A stretch of DNA of 64,000 nucleotides from Astrothelium macrocarpum (GCA_021030915.1 JAGEMR010000036.1:178655-242654), one strand, 5' to 3'. Positions 23,151 to 34,988 are shown, counted from the first letter of the stretch. Notes: generated from the sequence alone by a model not told the origin. Made by a program: numbers and translations.

Positions 23151-23883
23151 CTTTACCTAGGGCTGGATCCGTAGTTATATACCACGAGTCAGGAATGCCG
23201 GTTAATTACATTCTGCTTCCGACGTAGCAGCATGTCACCAAAGCACATCTGTGACAAGATAATAATCACTTTTGGGCTTAGTCCACACCCCTGCAAAGAC
23301 ACCATTTCCTTTATCACTCACTGTGCAGAGTATGTCCGCATTCGAAATAATCCAACTCCGAATGCGGACGTTTATTCAATACACGATTGAAGTACAAAGC
23401 GGCATTGACATAAGCTGCAAAACCGGCAAGTCATATTAGTCATTCCCTGTTCTTTGCTTGGTTTGCGCCTGGTATAGGTGATCTTCGAATGACATTACGC
23501 TTTTTGTAGAATTGTAGCCTTCATGATGAATCGTGGCAGGAAGTGCGACAACGAATGGTGCTTGTTACCGGCCGCGCGTGCTCTATGGAACGCGGTCACA
23601 AGTGCAATGATAAACAGCAACTGTAGTGAGAAACGCTTGCTGCTAGAAAGCCCAGTGTGGGGTGGTATTTCTACTGAGGTCGCCTCTCCCCATGTGGGAA
23701 TAAGCCAATGAAGTACCTTATAGTTTCAGGTCTAGAACGACGTCATTGCCCCTGCCTCTGACATCTGAACATTAATGCACCATGGACATTTGACAGGATA
23801 AGATACACAGCATCTCTATCAACGACTACATTTAATTAATTTTTTTTAGACAGCATCGTGCGAAGCTCTAGATATCTGCTAAA
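23151..23883. other. Intergenic with a perfect short inverted repeat
   Basis: No coding sequence was recognised. The notable item is the hairpin-forming inverted repeat at 23334-23369. Confidence 0.5.
23334..23369. repeat. 11-bp perfect inverted repeat, 14-bp loop
   Basis: GTCCGCATTCG at 23334-23344 and its exact complement CGAATGCGGAC at 23359-23369. It could be a protein-binding dyad, an RNA hairpin or a small transposon end; nothing decides between these. Confidence 0.6.
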
Positions 23884-24804
23884 ATGACGTCGAAACTCAT
23901 CCCAGCAAATCCATCCGAAGTCATGATAATTCGCAAAGTCACGCCCAACATTACAACGCTTTCAGCTCCGTTCCTTCGATTCGGACGGTTTAAAATTGGT
24001 GGAAGAGGAACTCTCGGTACAGACTAGTTGTCTGTATTCGTCTATCATTTTCTCACTACATTTTAGTTCGGCTGTCGTCTGGGGGCCTTGCAGTGTTTTC
24101 CCCCGTTGCTCTAACACCAGAGGTTAAAGCGACGGTGCAAGAGATGGGAGAGGTCAAGTACATCGCAGCCACTGATTTAGAAGCAAGTTCTTCCAATGTT
24201 CCAAAATTTTTTTGTGGGGCTGATGCAAGTACTTTCACAGCACCACATATTTTTAGGGCCATGGCACAAGGAATATCCAGCTGCAAAAGTGATTGGTCCC
24301 GAGGGTCTGGCAGAAAAACGGGCAAAACAGAAGAACGAAGAAGTTCCGTTCAATGTCATCTTCTCATCGCAAAGCAAGGACGGTAACAAGGTTGACGCCG
24401 AATTCGATGCTGATTTCGACCATGAATTCGTCTATGCACATCCAAACAAGGAGCTCGTCTTCAACTATCGGCCCGACAAGACTCTGATCGAGGCTGATTT
24501 CCTCTTTAATCTGCCGGCAACGGAGCAGTACAGCAAATCTGGCGAATCACCCACTTCAGGTTGGGCCACAAAGCTGTTTAATTCTTTGAACAATACCCGT
24601 GGCAATGCGATTTGGCAGAGGCGTTTGATCTGGTACGCTTTCAGTGCCAGTGATCGACCGGCATACAATGCAAGTGTTGCTAGAATTAATAAATGGGACT
24701 TTGATCGAATCATCCCCTGCCACGGAGATGTCATCGAAGCAGGCGGAAAGGGGATCTTTCAAAAGGTTATGGAGTGGCAATTGCAGGCTGCACAGAGAAG
24801 TTAA
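23884..24804 (+). CDS. DUF4336 protein (metallo-beta-lactamase-like fold), with a GC-AG intron
   Basis: Exons 23884-24016, 24067-24182 and 24241-24804 encode 270 aa. The start fits the family N-terminus (LIPANP.EVM.IRKVTPNI). Other family blocks are GRGTLVRLSSG, FSPVALTPEV, then VKYIAATDLE-HHIFLGPWHKEYP, PEGLAEKR, and IPCHGDVIEAGGKG near the end, where the His residues are likely metal ligands of a metallo-hydrolase-like fold. DUF4336 members are small cytosolic proteins of unproven function. Intron 2 (24183-24240) begins GCAAGT and ends ACAG; no GT donor keeps the frame, so it is a GC-AG intron. The gene looks intact. Confidence 0.88.
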
Positions 24805-25071
24805 TGGGAAACTGCTTTTGAGGAGGTCTTGTGAACTCGTTGTATTTTGAAAAAATCAACTTCAATCTGTTTAGATATTCTTGGATTTAAGGAATAATGT
24901 ATGCTTTTAATTCTGGCAGACAGTACCATGTAGTGATGATGTGATTGATTGATTTTTGTCAAATGCGATGCGAAACACAGAATTAAGTGGATGCTGTTTC
25001 TGACTCCACGCGCATGGACTCGAATTTCCACAAGCAACGCTGCCACGGCGCAACATGCGCTCACGCCACCA

Positions 25072-27976
25072 ATGGACTTTGTGAGCGTCCTCATCTCCTT
25101 TCTTGAACAGTACTGATTGCGCAAATACAGTGGTCCCGGTTGATAGGAGGCGCGGCATCCGAGAAACGACAACCTGCTCCCAATAATCCCCAGCAGCGTC
25201 TGGCACGCTTTAGACGGATATACGATCAAATAGTGGTAACGATTGGCAAGAGATCTAATACCGACACATGTATAATAATGCGACATAGCAAACATGGCAT
25301 AAGAAACCCTCCCTCTCTTCCGATCCTGTCGCCGTCGACAACGTGCGAAGTAATTTCCAGCGATTAACCTCCTATCTACACGATGAGTCGAGATCTCCAG
25401 CACCTCATCTCTGCATCTCATATGCAGCTTCCTCACAAATATACACAACCATAGCCAGAATCGCTTCAGTCTCCCAGAATGAAAGCATCGTTCGTGAAGC
25501 AGTTGCCTTTTACGGTGCCCTTATCGACAGCGAAGAGGAGGATTTCCTCGCCAGTCCCGTTTTTGCGGGATCGCTAATGGCTTTCGTGAGCCGATTGACG
25601 GGATCGGGCGCGATGCTGCTGGGCATTGATACTTCTGCCGAGATTGTGGAATTGCTGTTTGGAATTGCTGCCAAGATTAGATTGGAGCCAGACATCTTGC
25701 CAATTTGGTTTACGTCAGAAACGCGAAATGGGCGCGACGTTTCATCACAAAAGATTGATTTCGCAGGAGTCACGCAAAAGGATGATTTTCCTCTATGCTA
25801 TCAACTCATTGATCATGTCCATCACGAGGGACGCATTGGCGATTTTGCGCGGACAGGTCTGTTATATATTTTCGAATCTGCTGCACATTCAAAAACCCTC
25901 GAGCAATGGCTGGTCGAAAGCGACATGCCGACTTTGATGGCTACGGGACTTGGTGCGCTCTACAGCCAGCTGAGTAGGAAGCTCTCTATCCTGCACCCAG
26001 CCGACGAACTACCGGTCATACTATCTTTGTCTGACTATGCAGACTTACAGCCGTCGAAAGATGCCGAAAGCTTGTTCTCTCCTACTTTCACCGTCGAGAT
26101 GGATACCTTTCTCTCCTACCTTACTTTCTGGCAGGATGTGCTGCAGCATTGCAAGTCGGATGATGTGAAAGCCACTCTGATTGACCATTTTCAGATTCTG
26201 TTCCTGCAGCAGTTATTGTACGTTCGGAATGGGTTAGAAGCTCTGCCTGCCTAACATCTTTGTAGATATCCCTCTCTATTGGAATCGTCCGATGTGGATG
26301 GAGGCTCATCCGTGGCTGTCTTGACCTATCTACGACGTATCCTTGACTCGCTTGAGCACCCCGACCTTGTCCATATGATTCTACAGTATTTGCTTGCATT
26401 ACCGGAACCAGTCATCTCAAGACCACCACTCTCACCGCGGTCGCCATCAACCGAAAAGCGCCGAATGTCGTTAATGCTTCTCAACGAACCGGAGAAGGAA
26501 GAAGACAAGTTGTCTCCCTCACTTTTCAATCTTGTGGATCTTGTCATTAATAGTCTCTCGTCAAATAACACACAGACTGTCATTACAGCGCTGAAACTAG
26601 TGTCTCTGATTCTCGACAAGAACCACGTCTATGCCGTGTCCACACTTGTGCGAAGTCTGCCTTGTAGAAACAAATCGCCTCAGCGAACTATTGGAGGTCT
26701 CGACGCCGAAGTTGACGCGTATCTTGCCTTGGCAGAAAGCATTGGGGGTGCTCAGGAAATTGAGGTAGCTTATGAAGATCACTTATCTGATATCCAGGTG
26801 CTCTTGGAGACCCATCCGTGTTCCGTGCGGTTCCTTGTACCTCAAGGGATCAACAATCCTACCGCTACTCAACATCCTACCTCGACTCTCTGTCTAAAGC
26901 CTCTCGACATACACTACCTTAGCGATGACGATCCGATGTTTTCATCTTTCTTAAGACTACTCAAAACTTTCTTCACCAACAATGTAGAGACCAACCTCAG
27001 CCTCACAGATGCAATCATCAGTCTGGCATCCTGTCCATGCATCCAACTCGAAGGCTGGCTGGCCATCGATCCTCCAAAGTACCAGTTCCCAGACCAAGCA
27101 CACGACATCCAATCACCGCTCTCCCTCCAATCCCCCACCCTCTCGCTCACCCACCCACTCTCCCAATTCGAAGCCCTCCACCTCGCCCGCCGCCAGCCCA
27201 CCTTCGCCACCCGCGACACCCCCCGCCTCCTCGCCACCCTCCACCACCTCGACGCGCAACTCCACCTCCTCCGCCACGACATCCCCACGCTCGACACCCT
27301 CATCCAGAACCGCAAGGAAGTCTTCCAAGTCACCGAGTCCCTCGACGCCAACCCCCCACCCCGCTCCTCCCGCCCCTCCTCCGACTTCACCCCGGCACCA
27401 CCCGTGCCCAAACTCGACTCCGTGCCGCACCACGCCCTCGCCCGCTCCGCCAGCCCGTCGCGCTCGCGCACCGCCTCGCCGCGCGGCCGCCACGCGAGCC
27501 CCGCCGCCTCGTCGCCCGCGCCGCCGACATCGTCGCGGCTGCGCGAGACCACGACGACGGCTATGGCGGGCGTGCTGTCGCCGGAGCGCCGGTCGCCTGC
27601 GCCGTCAGTGTCGTCGCAGCGGGGCGCCATGAGTCCGCGGGGAGCCGGGTCGACGACGCCGCGGAGCGCGGGCGCGGGGATCCCGCAGTTGAGTCCGGCG
27701 GTGGCGGAGCTGGATGCTAAGGTTTTGAGGAAGCGCGTGCGGTTTCCGATTCGTGGGGGGAGAGGGGAGGGGCGGGGAGGGGAGCAGATGAGGGAGGGAA
27801 GTGGTGGGGGAGGTGGTGATGGGGGAGGTGAGATGGGAGGTGGGGAGGATGAGGTGTGTGAGGCGAGCTTGAATCACGTGTTGACGAATATTGTCATTCT
27901 GCAAGAATTTGTGCTGGAGATTGCGGCGGTGTTGCAGGTGAGAGGGAGGCTTTTTGAGGATGTGCGATTTGTGTAG
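25072..27976 (+). CDS. FHIP-like protein (RAI16 family, FTS/Hook-interacting)
   Basis: Exons 25072-25080, 25131-25235, 25289-26217 and 26266-27976 encode 917 aa. The first coding exon is only 9 nt (MDF) and joins to WSRLIGG, the family's usual N-terminus. The first half is the helical RAI16/FHIP domain (DPVAVDNVRSN.QRLTSYL, REAVAFYGALIDSEEEDFL, LLFGIAAKIRL). Family members belong to the FHF complex (FTS-Hook-FHIP) that links early endosomes to dynein in filamentous fungi, so hyphal endosome transport is the likely role. Residues ~400-850 include low-complexity Ser/Pro/Arg and Gly-rich sequence coded by a GC-rich island (27050-27870) that is first C-rich, then G-rich. The end (HVLTNIVILQEFVLEIAA...) is a conserved C-terminal block. 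Confidence 0.88.
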
Positions 27977-29562
27977 AACTTTTGCGGCGGGCGGCGATAT
28001 TGATGGCAAGGTGCATACATTTTACTTTTGAGATGAGTATATGGCGTAGGTGGAGTTTCAAGGTAGCTGAGATGTGGAGGGTCATCTTTCCGGTATATTA
28101 CTTTAGAGTTAGTCACCGATATACAACAGCCAACAAGCTTCTCTGGAATGTTACTGAAGAAGTGAGTCTGCACAGACTTTGACTGGGTCACTGCTTCAAC
28201 TTGGATGAGATGAGTTCTAATTGGGACTGACGACAAAAAGCCATACAGCTTCCAGTTTGGTGGTAGTCTTCAGATTGGCGACTTGGTCTCCATACATTCT
28301 CAGTCACTATTTTCCAATTAGAGTAGCACCTTTACATCCGAAAAAAAAATATCCACGCCTACGGTCCACACGTAACTGGGTCCGGTCATGCAATATTATC
28401 ACAGTCCCAATAAAACTCGCACGATACCGCCTGCTTACCTGCAGCCAACATAGCGCTTTGCCTCGGCCACATGTCCTCAATTCGTCACCTGGAGGGCTCT
28501 GACTTTGACGGGGAAGCGGGTTTTGCTCCAACTGCACAATCACGATATCGACTAATGCAAATGGGAGATGGATATGCAATTTACGAAAAGCCGTGGTTTG
28601 AAGCTAACCGTCTCTGCCAATCACTACAGTCCAATTAAATCTTCATTTGATCCCTATTTGACATGGTTGTTTTCTCGTCGCAGATGTATGCAAGTTGATA
28701 TTGGCAAGGCGCATGATATTGCTTGGTTATCTCGATGCTGACACCCTCGTCATTATTATAAGCCCCGTCCTTTTATGGATATAAAGCGAATGCAGCCCTA
28801 CCATGCTGTGAAACCTCCACCCCGGTAGGCGCACTTGGCTCAGACCTCCGTCATTTTCTCTTGTACCTGTCAATGGCTGCTCTCTCAAATGATTGCTTCT
28901 CCTTGCACCTTCACATTCTTTTTCTGTCCCTCTTAGTGACTTTACGTCTTTCACTGTTTTCTTTGAGCGCCCTCGTCACTGACTGATATTGACTATGACC
29001 ACATGGTAAGAGGGTTTGCATGAAGATCATGGAGATATTTGCTCAAGGACCGCCATAACAATAGATAACATGGAGAAGTTGCTAGTGGGGGGCGAGGGAT
29101 ACACGTCAAAAGCGGAATGACCCGAAGACGGACCATTACAAACATACGCGAAAAATAAAAGACGCAGTTTGGAGGCAAATGCATAAAGCTTTTCAGATAA
29201 GTAGGGAGATCTGATCCACCCAAGCCCAATTGCACGATCGAGGGACCCACTGCCGATTTTTACGAAAAAGATCACTCTTTGTTGACAAAAGAATGGAAGG
29301 CAGAAGTTAAGAACTAGAAAAAGACACTAAATTAAGACAAGACAAGTAGAGTATAAAACAAAAGGGATAAAAGGGAAGCAAAATCATGAGGCTTTCGATC
29401 AAATGAGATAATATCTTCAAATTTCCTCCCAAACTCGCATGGACACTCGAAACGAATACATTTACCTCATCTCAACCTCAACCTCAGGGCATGGCAGAAT
29501 ACGGAGGACCAAAACAAAAAAAAAAACCAAAAACAGGTTTCCTCCGCTCTCCGCTCCCTTCG
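27977..29562. other. Intergenic, convergent 3' ends
   Basis: A 1.6 kb stretch between the FHIP-like and DUF1349 genes. No gene, RNA or repeat was recognised apart from short A-runs. Confidence 0.5.
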
Positions 29563-30636
29563 TCACCAAATCTCCAAATCCTCAAAATGCACCAACAGGC
29601 CCCTTCTCGCCGCCACCTCCCCGTCCCCCTCCCCACCGTCATACCCATCATTCCCGGCAGCAGCGTGAGCAGCACCACCATGCTCCCTCTCCCAAACACT
29701 CACCCCAAAGTCCGCCGGCCGACTCGCCGTCACCCCCACACGCACGGCCTTGTCCTCGACGCCCCAGAAGAAGCCGCCCACCTCGCGCAGCTTCTTCCAG
29801 CGCAGCTCGGCGGCCAGCAGCGCCGCGGGGCTCGCGTCCTCATACCACACCCACAGCGCGTACCCGATGCGCTCGAGCTTGAGGCGCAGATCCGTGCGGC
29901 CGTGCGCGGGGAACGCCAACGCCACCGCGCCCTCGTCGCGGCAGTAGTCATCGTCGTCGTCGTCGGTGGTGGTGGTGGACCACGCCGCGGCCGCGGCCCT
30001 AGGGAAGTGCGCGGGCGGCGTCAGCTGGTGGTGCAGGTTGTACGCGGGGGGCGGCAGCGGGGCGATGGCGAGGTCGGCGCCGTCGGCCGTCGCGGAGACG
30101 GAGGTCGCGTGCAGGGCGTTGTTGGTGAATTCCAGGCTCGCTTTGACCCATTTGGTTGGGGAGGCGTGGCGGACGGGCGCGGAGTAGGCTGGGGGTGGGG
30201 CTTGGTGGTCGGGCGGAAGGTCGGCGTCCGAGGGGGAAGGCGGGGTGCTGGTGGGAGCTATCGTGGCGTTGGTGGTGGTGCTGGTGGTAAGGGTTGCTAA
30301 TGGGGCCGGATGTGTTGGATGGTCTGGGGACGCGGTGTTTTCGTCAGCACTGTCAGTGTCACTGCTGGTGTTGCTGCTAGTGACGTCGCCGGTGAAGATG
30401 ACGAGGCCGGCTTGATCCCATTCGAGCTCCCATTTGGCAGAAACGGTGACCTCGGCGGCGGTGAAGGGTCCAGATGGAGTCAAGTAGAGGATTGGCGCTG
30501 TCACGGTGTCGGTGGTGGGAAGCTGACGGTAGAGGTCAGTGCTTGGTGGTGCGTAGAGTGTGAACGATTCCAATTGACGAGGGATGGAAGTGAGCGGAGT
30601 GTTGACGGCAATGATCGAAGAGCCGTCCAGCGGCAT
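29563..30636 (-). CDS. DUF1349 (concanavalin-like) domain protein
   Basis: Single exon, 357 aa, starting at the ATG at 30636. The N-terminus (ESFTLYAPPSTDLYRQLPTTD...ILYL) and the later KWVKASLEFTNNALHATSVS and RIGYALWVWYEDASP...KLREVGGFFWG blocks match the DUF1349 family, a concanavalin-like fold related to the yeast 'regulation of enolase 1' protein. The biochemical role is unknown in the family. A Thr/Ser/Pro-rich insert at ~105-160 splits the domain. No signal peptide, so probably cytosolic. The coding DNA lies in a C-then-G skewed GC island centred near 29930. Confidence 0.82.
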   Translation of the reverse strand: MPLDGSSIIAVNTPLTSIPRQLESFTLYAPPSTDLYRQLPTTDTVTAPILYLTPSGPFTAAEVTVSAKWELEWDQAGLVIFTGDVTSSNTSSDTDSADENTASPDHPTHPAPLATLTTSTTTNATIAPTSTPPSPSDADLPPDHQAPPPAYSAPVRHASPTKWVKASLEFTNNALHATSVSATADGADLAIAPLPPPAYNLHHQLTPPAHFPRAAAAAWSTTTTDDDDDDYCRDEGAVALAFPAHGRTDLRLKLERIGYALWVWYEDASPAALLAAELRWKKLREVGGFFWGVEDKAVRVGVTASRPADFGVSVWEREHGGAAHAAAGNDGYDGGEGDGEVAARRGLLVHFEDLEIW

Positions 30637-32760
30637 CGTTCGCGCAGAGATCGTCTCTGCAAGTCAGACTCTCTCTCCGCGGTGAATGAATCAGGGGACA
30701 GTTAATATATATATATTAGATTAGCAAGCTCGGTGTCTTTTTGGACTGCGGGCTTTTTTTTTCTTTTCCCACACGGCTTCTCTTCCCTTTTCAAATAAAA
30801 CGAATGTAACGACTTTGTCAAAGTTGACCGGAAATCATCTCATTATCATTACGGACGACCACACACGCGAAATTTTGTTTAGCCTGTGAAACGCGATCCA
30901 GATTTTTTTCTCCTGCGGCGCTTACTCGAACAGCTCAACCACATATAAGGCCGAGCATTGCATGTCCCCCCGCTATTGCGGGGAGCAGGGCTCGTACTGA
31001 ACCCCACAAGCACGTCTTGGGCAGCAATTGATCCTCGACCGGGAAGGGTGGGAGGGAGAGAGGAAGCATAGGGCTGGCTCGGGAGGATCGTGCTTCGGGT
31101 GAAATATTGCATGGTCTCAAATTGGTCTTCACCAGGCTTGCCGTTTTGAGTAACCAGCCATGCTCAGCTGAGCCTCAAGTGTCGATTTTGCCATGGTCGA
31201 GGGATTCGCCAAACGCCTACCACGGAAATGAAAGCCGGGACCCCTCTTTCCTAATCGTCCTTGGTGCGAGGATGTCGCGCAGTCGAATGGAATCAGAGAT
31301 CATGCGCCATATCCTAGTGCTGACCGATCCTTCGAGCAGGACGCTTGGGTAAGATCTTAGATATAAGCTTACCGCCAGGACTGGTTGTGGGATGGCAGCG
31401 AGTGTTCCTTTTCGGCCCGTCCTGCTTTGCCAGGCGCGGCCGGGACTGACTGTCTTGGAAGCTCGGGAGCGCTTGAGTCAGGCGCGGGCCTAAGGGAGGC
31501 TCAATGAAAGCCCATTGCTACGATACCATTTCACACGCTGGACGGATAGCTGGGCCACAGAGAAGGCCATCCTACGCGCGCTTTGACGTCAGCCTGCCGC
31601 TGTGGATTCGGGTGGCACGCTTCTATGGACGACGAAGCTCATGTTTTACCCCGGGAAAGCGAAGCTGTGTGGGTTTGCTCTGCACCTAGAAGACGGAGAG
31701 GCCGCCAAGAGAAGGAAGAGGATAAGCTGATGGTGATGATGATGATGTATGATAAGTGGAGAAGCAAGACATCGGTTTTGACAACCGGGACGCAGAGGCA
31801 TCCTGAGTGGAAGACAGAAAAAAAGAGGGACCACTAGTTGCGAAGCGAATTGCTCGCTGCTGGGGCAAGTGAAATGGCTTCGGTCATGGCCATGCTCGGA
31901 TTTGAGGGCAGCTGAAAATTATTTGCCGCCGCACCGGCAAGGCTTCTACCTACTCCGTACGCGAGCAGAGAGGACCACGCAATAGCTGAGCACGAGTGTC
32001 TCGATAATACGGTTCAGCACACTGTCCGCGGCAAATCTAGGAGAGACTTGGGTTTAGCCGCACAACACAAGGCGGTGGTGGGTTGGCCACGGTGGGATTT
32101 TGCTGGTTTGCTCATACGCGTTTTAGACGAAGAGGCGAACGGTCGACGGACCGGCGAAGGGAGGAGGCCAGATGACGGTCCAACCCGGGATGCCTGGTTC
32201 ACGTTTACCGAGAAACTACGGAGGGCTCTGCGCAGCAAAAAAGAGGACAGCCGCTATGGCGATAAAGCTGTCCGTGAGCACAGCAGTGGAGATTGGAAGC
32301 GTCGTCATGGATAGAGCCGACGTCTGTTGCTTTGACGTTGCTCAGGGGGAGTGCCAGAATCCTACGACGCTTGCCCTCATGCAGTCCAAGTACCCAAGTA
32401 CCCAGCCTCGTCCTCTGCCTTGGGCCCAAGCCTTGCGTCACGGGCTGGATGCTGGCACGTGATGTCGAATTGGTCAGCCGCAGAAGCTGAGGATACGATG
32501 TTGGCTCATCATCACTTCACTACATTGCAAAGGCGCGATTTAGGGCTGGGAAATAACATTTCATGTGATTACGCGTTATAATGCAGACATTACGCCCACC
32601 ATCAGCTCTTCCGCCTCTCCATGCCTATATCATGACAACTTTTTTTCAGCTAATGTGGAATTTGGAATGCCAAATACCGTAGAGATGACTGTGCTTTCAA
32701 TGTGAAAAAACAATGCGACCCCCCAAATCCTTCTGCATCCCCCATCACCATAATCACACG
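30637..32760. other. 2.1 kb intergenic
   Basis: Contains the DUF1349 promoter at the left and the 3' region of the CPA1 gene at the right. Moderately GC-rich with several short open frames on both strands, none with motifs. I see no supported gene here. Confidence 0.45.
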
Positions 32761-34234
32761 TTATGCCGCTGCAGCTGCGGCATTCAGCGGGTTATTGAAG
32801 TCCGGAACGCCCGGGTGCACCCCAACCCTTTCCTTGGAGAGAAGGTCGACCAAAAGGGGGTTGGGCCTGGTATCTTTCTCTGGTTGCAGCATTGACCGTG
32901 TCTTCTTCAGCTGTCTCACATTGTCGAGATACACATCAAAGAGATATGACGAGTCTTGTGGTCCGCCCTTGGCCTCAGGATGGAATTGCGTGCTGAATAT
33001 GGGACGCGACGTATGAATCATCCCCTCGTTACTCGAGTCGTTGAGATTGACAAAGTACTCTTTCCATTCGGGAGGTAGCGTCGCAGTATCGACAGCATAT
33101 CCATGATTTTGTGACGTGATGTGGCACCTGCCTGTCGTGCGGTCTAGAGCGGGGATGTTGTGAGCGCGATTACCATACTTTAGCTTCACCGTCCGAGCTC
33201 CAGCTGCAAGAGCAAGGAGTTGGTGGCCAAGACAAATGCCGAAGATGGGAAGCTGAGAGCTATTCATGATTTGGCGGAGGTGATACACAGTGTCTTGACA
33301 GTGCGTCGGATCTCCCGGGCCATTTGAAATGAAGATGCCGTCAAAATGATGAGCAACCTTACTGATTGGATAATCAAAGGGAAATGCAGTGACGCTGGCT
33401 CCACGACGCACTAGGCTACGCAGAATATTCTCCTTGACACCACAGTCGATGAGGGCGATGTGGAGATCTCCTGAAGAGCTCACGTGGAAAGGGGCTTTTG
33501 TGCTGACCTTTCTGACAAGATTGATACCTTCTGGATCCACAAACGCTTCGTCTTCATCTGCATCGTACTCTTCTCCAACCGTGATTCTAGCAAGTGATGA
33601 GCCTTGTTCTCTAAGAAAAGTCACAATTGCCCTCGTATCTACCCCAGAAATGGCTGGCACCCCTTCTCGAGCACACCATTCCCCAAGGCTTTCTACAGCC
33701 GTCCAATGACTGTGCTGCTCAGCCACGTCGGCGACAACGACGCCACACGCTTGTATATTGGGGGACTCAAAATATCTCAAGAGTCCATGCTCATCTCTCG
33801 CGGACGAAGGGACACCATAATTTCCAATCAATGGCTGTGTAAAGCACAAGATTTGGCCACGATATGACGGATCGGTCATTGACTCGGGGTAACCCACCAA
33901 AGACGTGGTGAATACCGCTTCGCCTGAAATGTTGGATTTCGCACCAAAGGACTTGCCGTGGAAAATGGGTCCGTCCTGCCAAAACAAATCGGGCGGTCAA
34001 CACAGCTGATCCGATTTCTCCACTGATTCTCATGCACGACATGTTACATACCCTGATGGTGAAGGTAGCTCTCTCGTGAGATACCGGCGTAGAACGTGGC
34101 CTACGAGGCGGCAAGTTCCGGTTTGTGCTGTCTCTAACCGTGGCTAGGACTCGGGCAGAAGAACCAGACTTCCAAGCTTGAGTCGCGGCAGATCCGAGTC
34201 TTAGACCTGCCGGTCGAACAAAATGACCGAGCAT
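32761..34234 (-). CDS. CPA1: Carbamoyl-phosphate synthase, arginine-specific small subunit
   Basis: Exons 34234-34052 and 33975-32761 encode 465 aa. The first ~45 residues are Arg/Ser-rich without acidic residues (MLGHFVRPAGLRLGSAAT), a mitochondrial targeting peptide. The CPSase small-chain N-terminal domain follows (DGPIFHGKSFGA...GEAVFTTSLVGYPESMTDPSY), then a class I glutamine amidotransferase domain with nucleophile Cys309 (FGICLGHQ) and the His393/Glu395 pair (QFHPEAKGGP). It hydrolyses glutamine to supply ammonia to the large subunit for carbamoyl phosphate in arginine synthesis. It is preceded by an arginine attenuator uORF (34545-34278), which indicates translational repression by arginine. 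Intact; equivalent to Neurospora arg-2. Confidence 0.96.
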
Positions 34235-34277
34235 CTTGCTGTTTTGGAATCCAAAATCTTTTTTTTTTTTGGAAGAT

Positions 34278-34545
34278 CTAGTTCACTGAAGCTTTCCAGA
34301 GATGGTCTGTGGCCATTTCTTTAGCGAAGCCCATTGTCGCTTTTTTAGTGGCCAAACCTACCAGAAATGTAGTCCTGTTGACGAAAAAGTTAGCCATGTC
34401 AATAACAGGTGCCAAAAAATTGGAGTTGTGGAGTGCATCGAATTTGTGGGTGAGTCAGGCTTGGTGGAAAAAAAGAATAAAGTCGGTGAAAACTGTAGGG
34501 CGTGGTCCTTACCTGCGACGTAAAGAGGGTCTGAAATGGTCGCAT
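34278..34545 (-). promoter_or_regulatory. Arginine attenuator peptide (AAP) uORF, three exons
   Basis: Exons 34545-34513, 34374-34362 (13 nt) and 34306-34278 join in frame into a 24-codon uORF plus stop, reading MRPFQTLFTSQDYIS, then DHLWKASVN. This matches the fungal AAP, including the invariant Asp of SQDY and the DHLW block. Intron 1 (34512-34375) has GTAAGG, GCTAAC and CAG; intron 2 (34361-34307) has GTAGGT and CACAG. The uORF stop is 43 nt before the CPA1 start. In Neurospora and yeast the nascent AAP stalls ribosomes at its stop codon when arginine is high. Here the regulatory peptide exists only after both introns are removed. Confidence 0.93.
34451..34457. promoter_or_regulatory. TGAGTCA: Gcn4/CPC1-type site
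   Basis: A consensus site for the bZIP regulator of general amino-acid control, expected near arginine-pathway genes. It lies inside intron 1 of the uORF, so downstream of the likely transcription start; chance occurrence is possible. Confidence 0.4.
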
Positions 34546-34988
34546 AAGCGTGGTTTGGTAGGTCAAAATGAAGTTGAGATTGGGCTCTTGCCCCTTTCAA
34601 GTCAATTGCAAGCCTTGGGTGCTGGCGGTGGCATATGTGTGATCGGTGTAAAGAAATTGGGTAAGACAGTGGAAGAGGTGACATGCATGTGGGGGCATCC
34701 AGGGGACACTTTCCCTCTAGCGTCACCGTCAGCCTGACCTTCGTCACATTACATGGATAAGAAAAACTTTGATAATGTGGCGCCTCTTAGAAAATTCACT
34801 CGTAAATCCCATTGCAAGCTCACGTCTTTAGTATCGCCGAATTACTGCATTAGTCGGATCGTCTGGCGAACAATACAATTCTCAACAGGAGCCTACTCGT
34901 TTAATCTCAATCCAACCAGTTTCTATGGTAGCTCTAGAAGATACATAGGCTTCCTTTACAAAATTACCTTAGGTAGATAGGTATAAGT
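34546..34988. other. CPA1 upstream region / 3' region of the MIT gene
   Basis: A compact 440-bp gap that should hold the CPA1 core promoter and leader. I could not place a TATA box or transcription start with confidence. Confidence 0.4.

Noticed and set aside
26914..27630. Minus- and alternate-frame open frames over the FHIP island
   Set aside because: Arg/Ala/Gly-rich shadows of the GC island; conserved FHIP blocks occupy the other frame.
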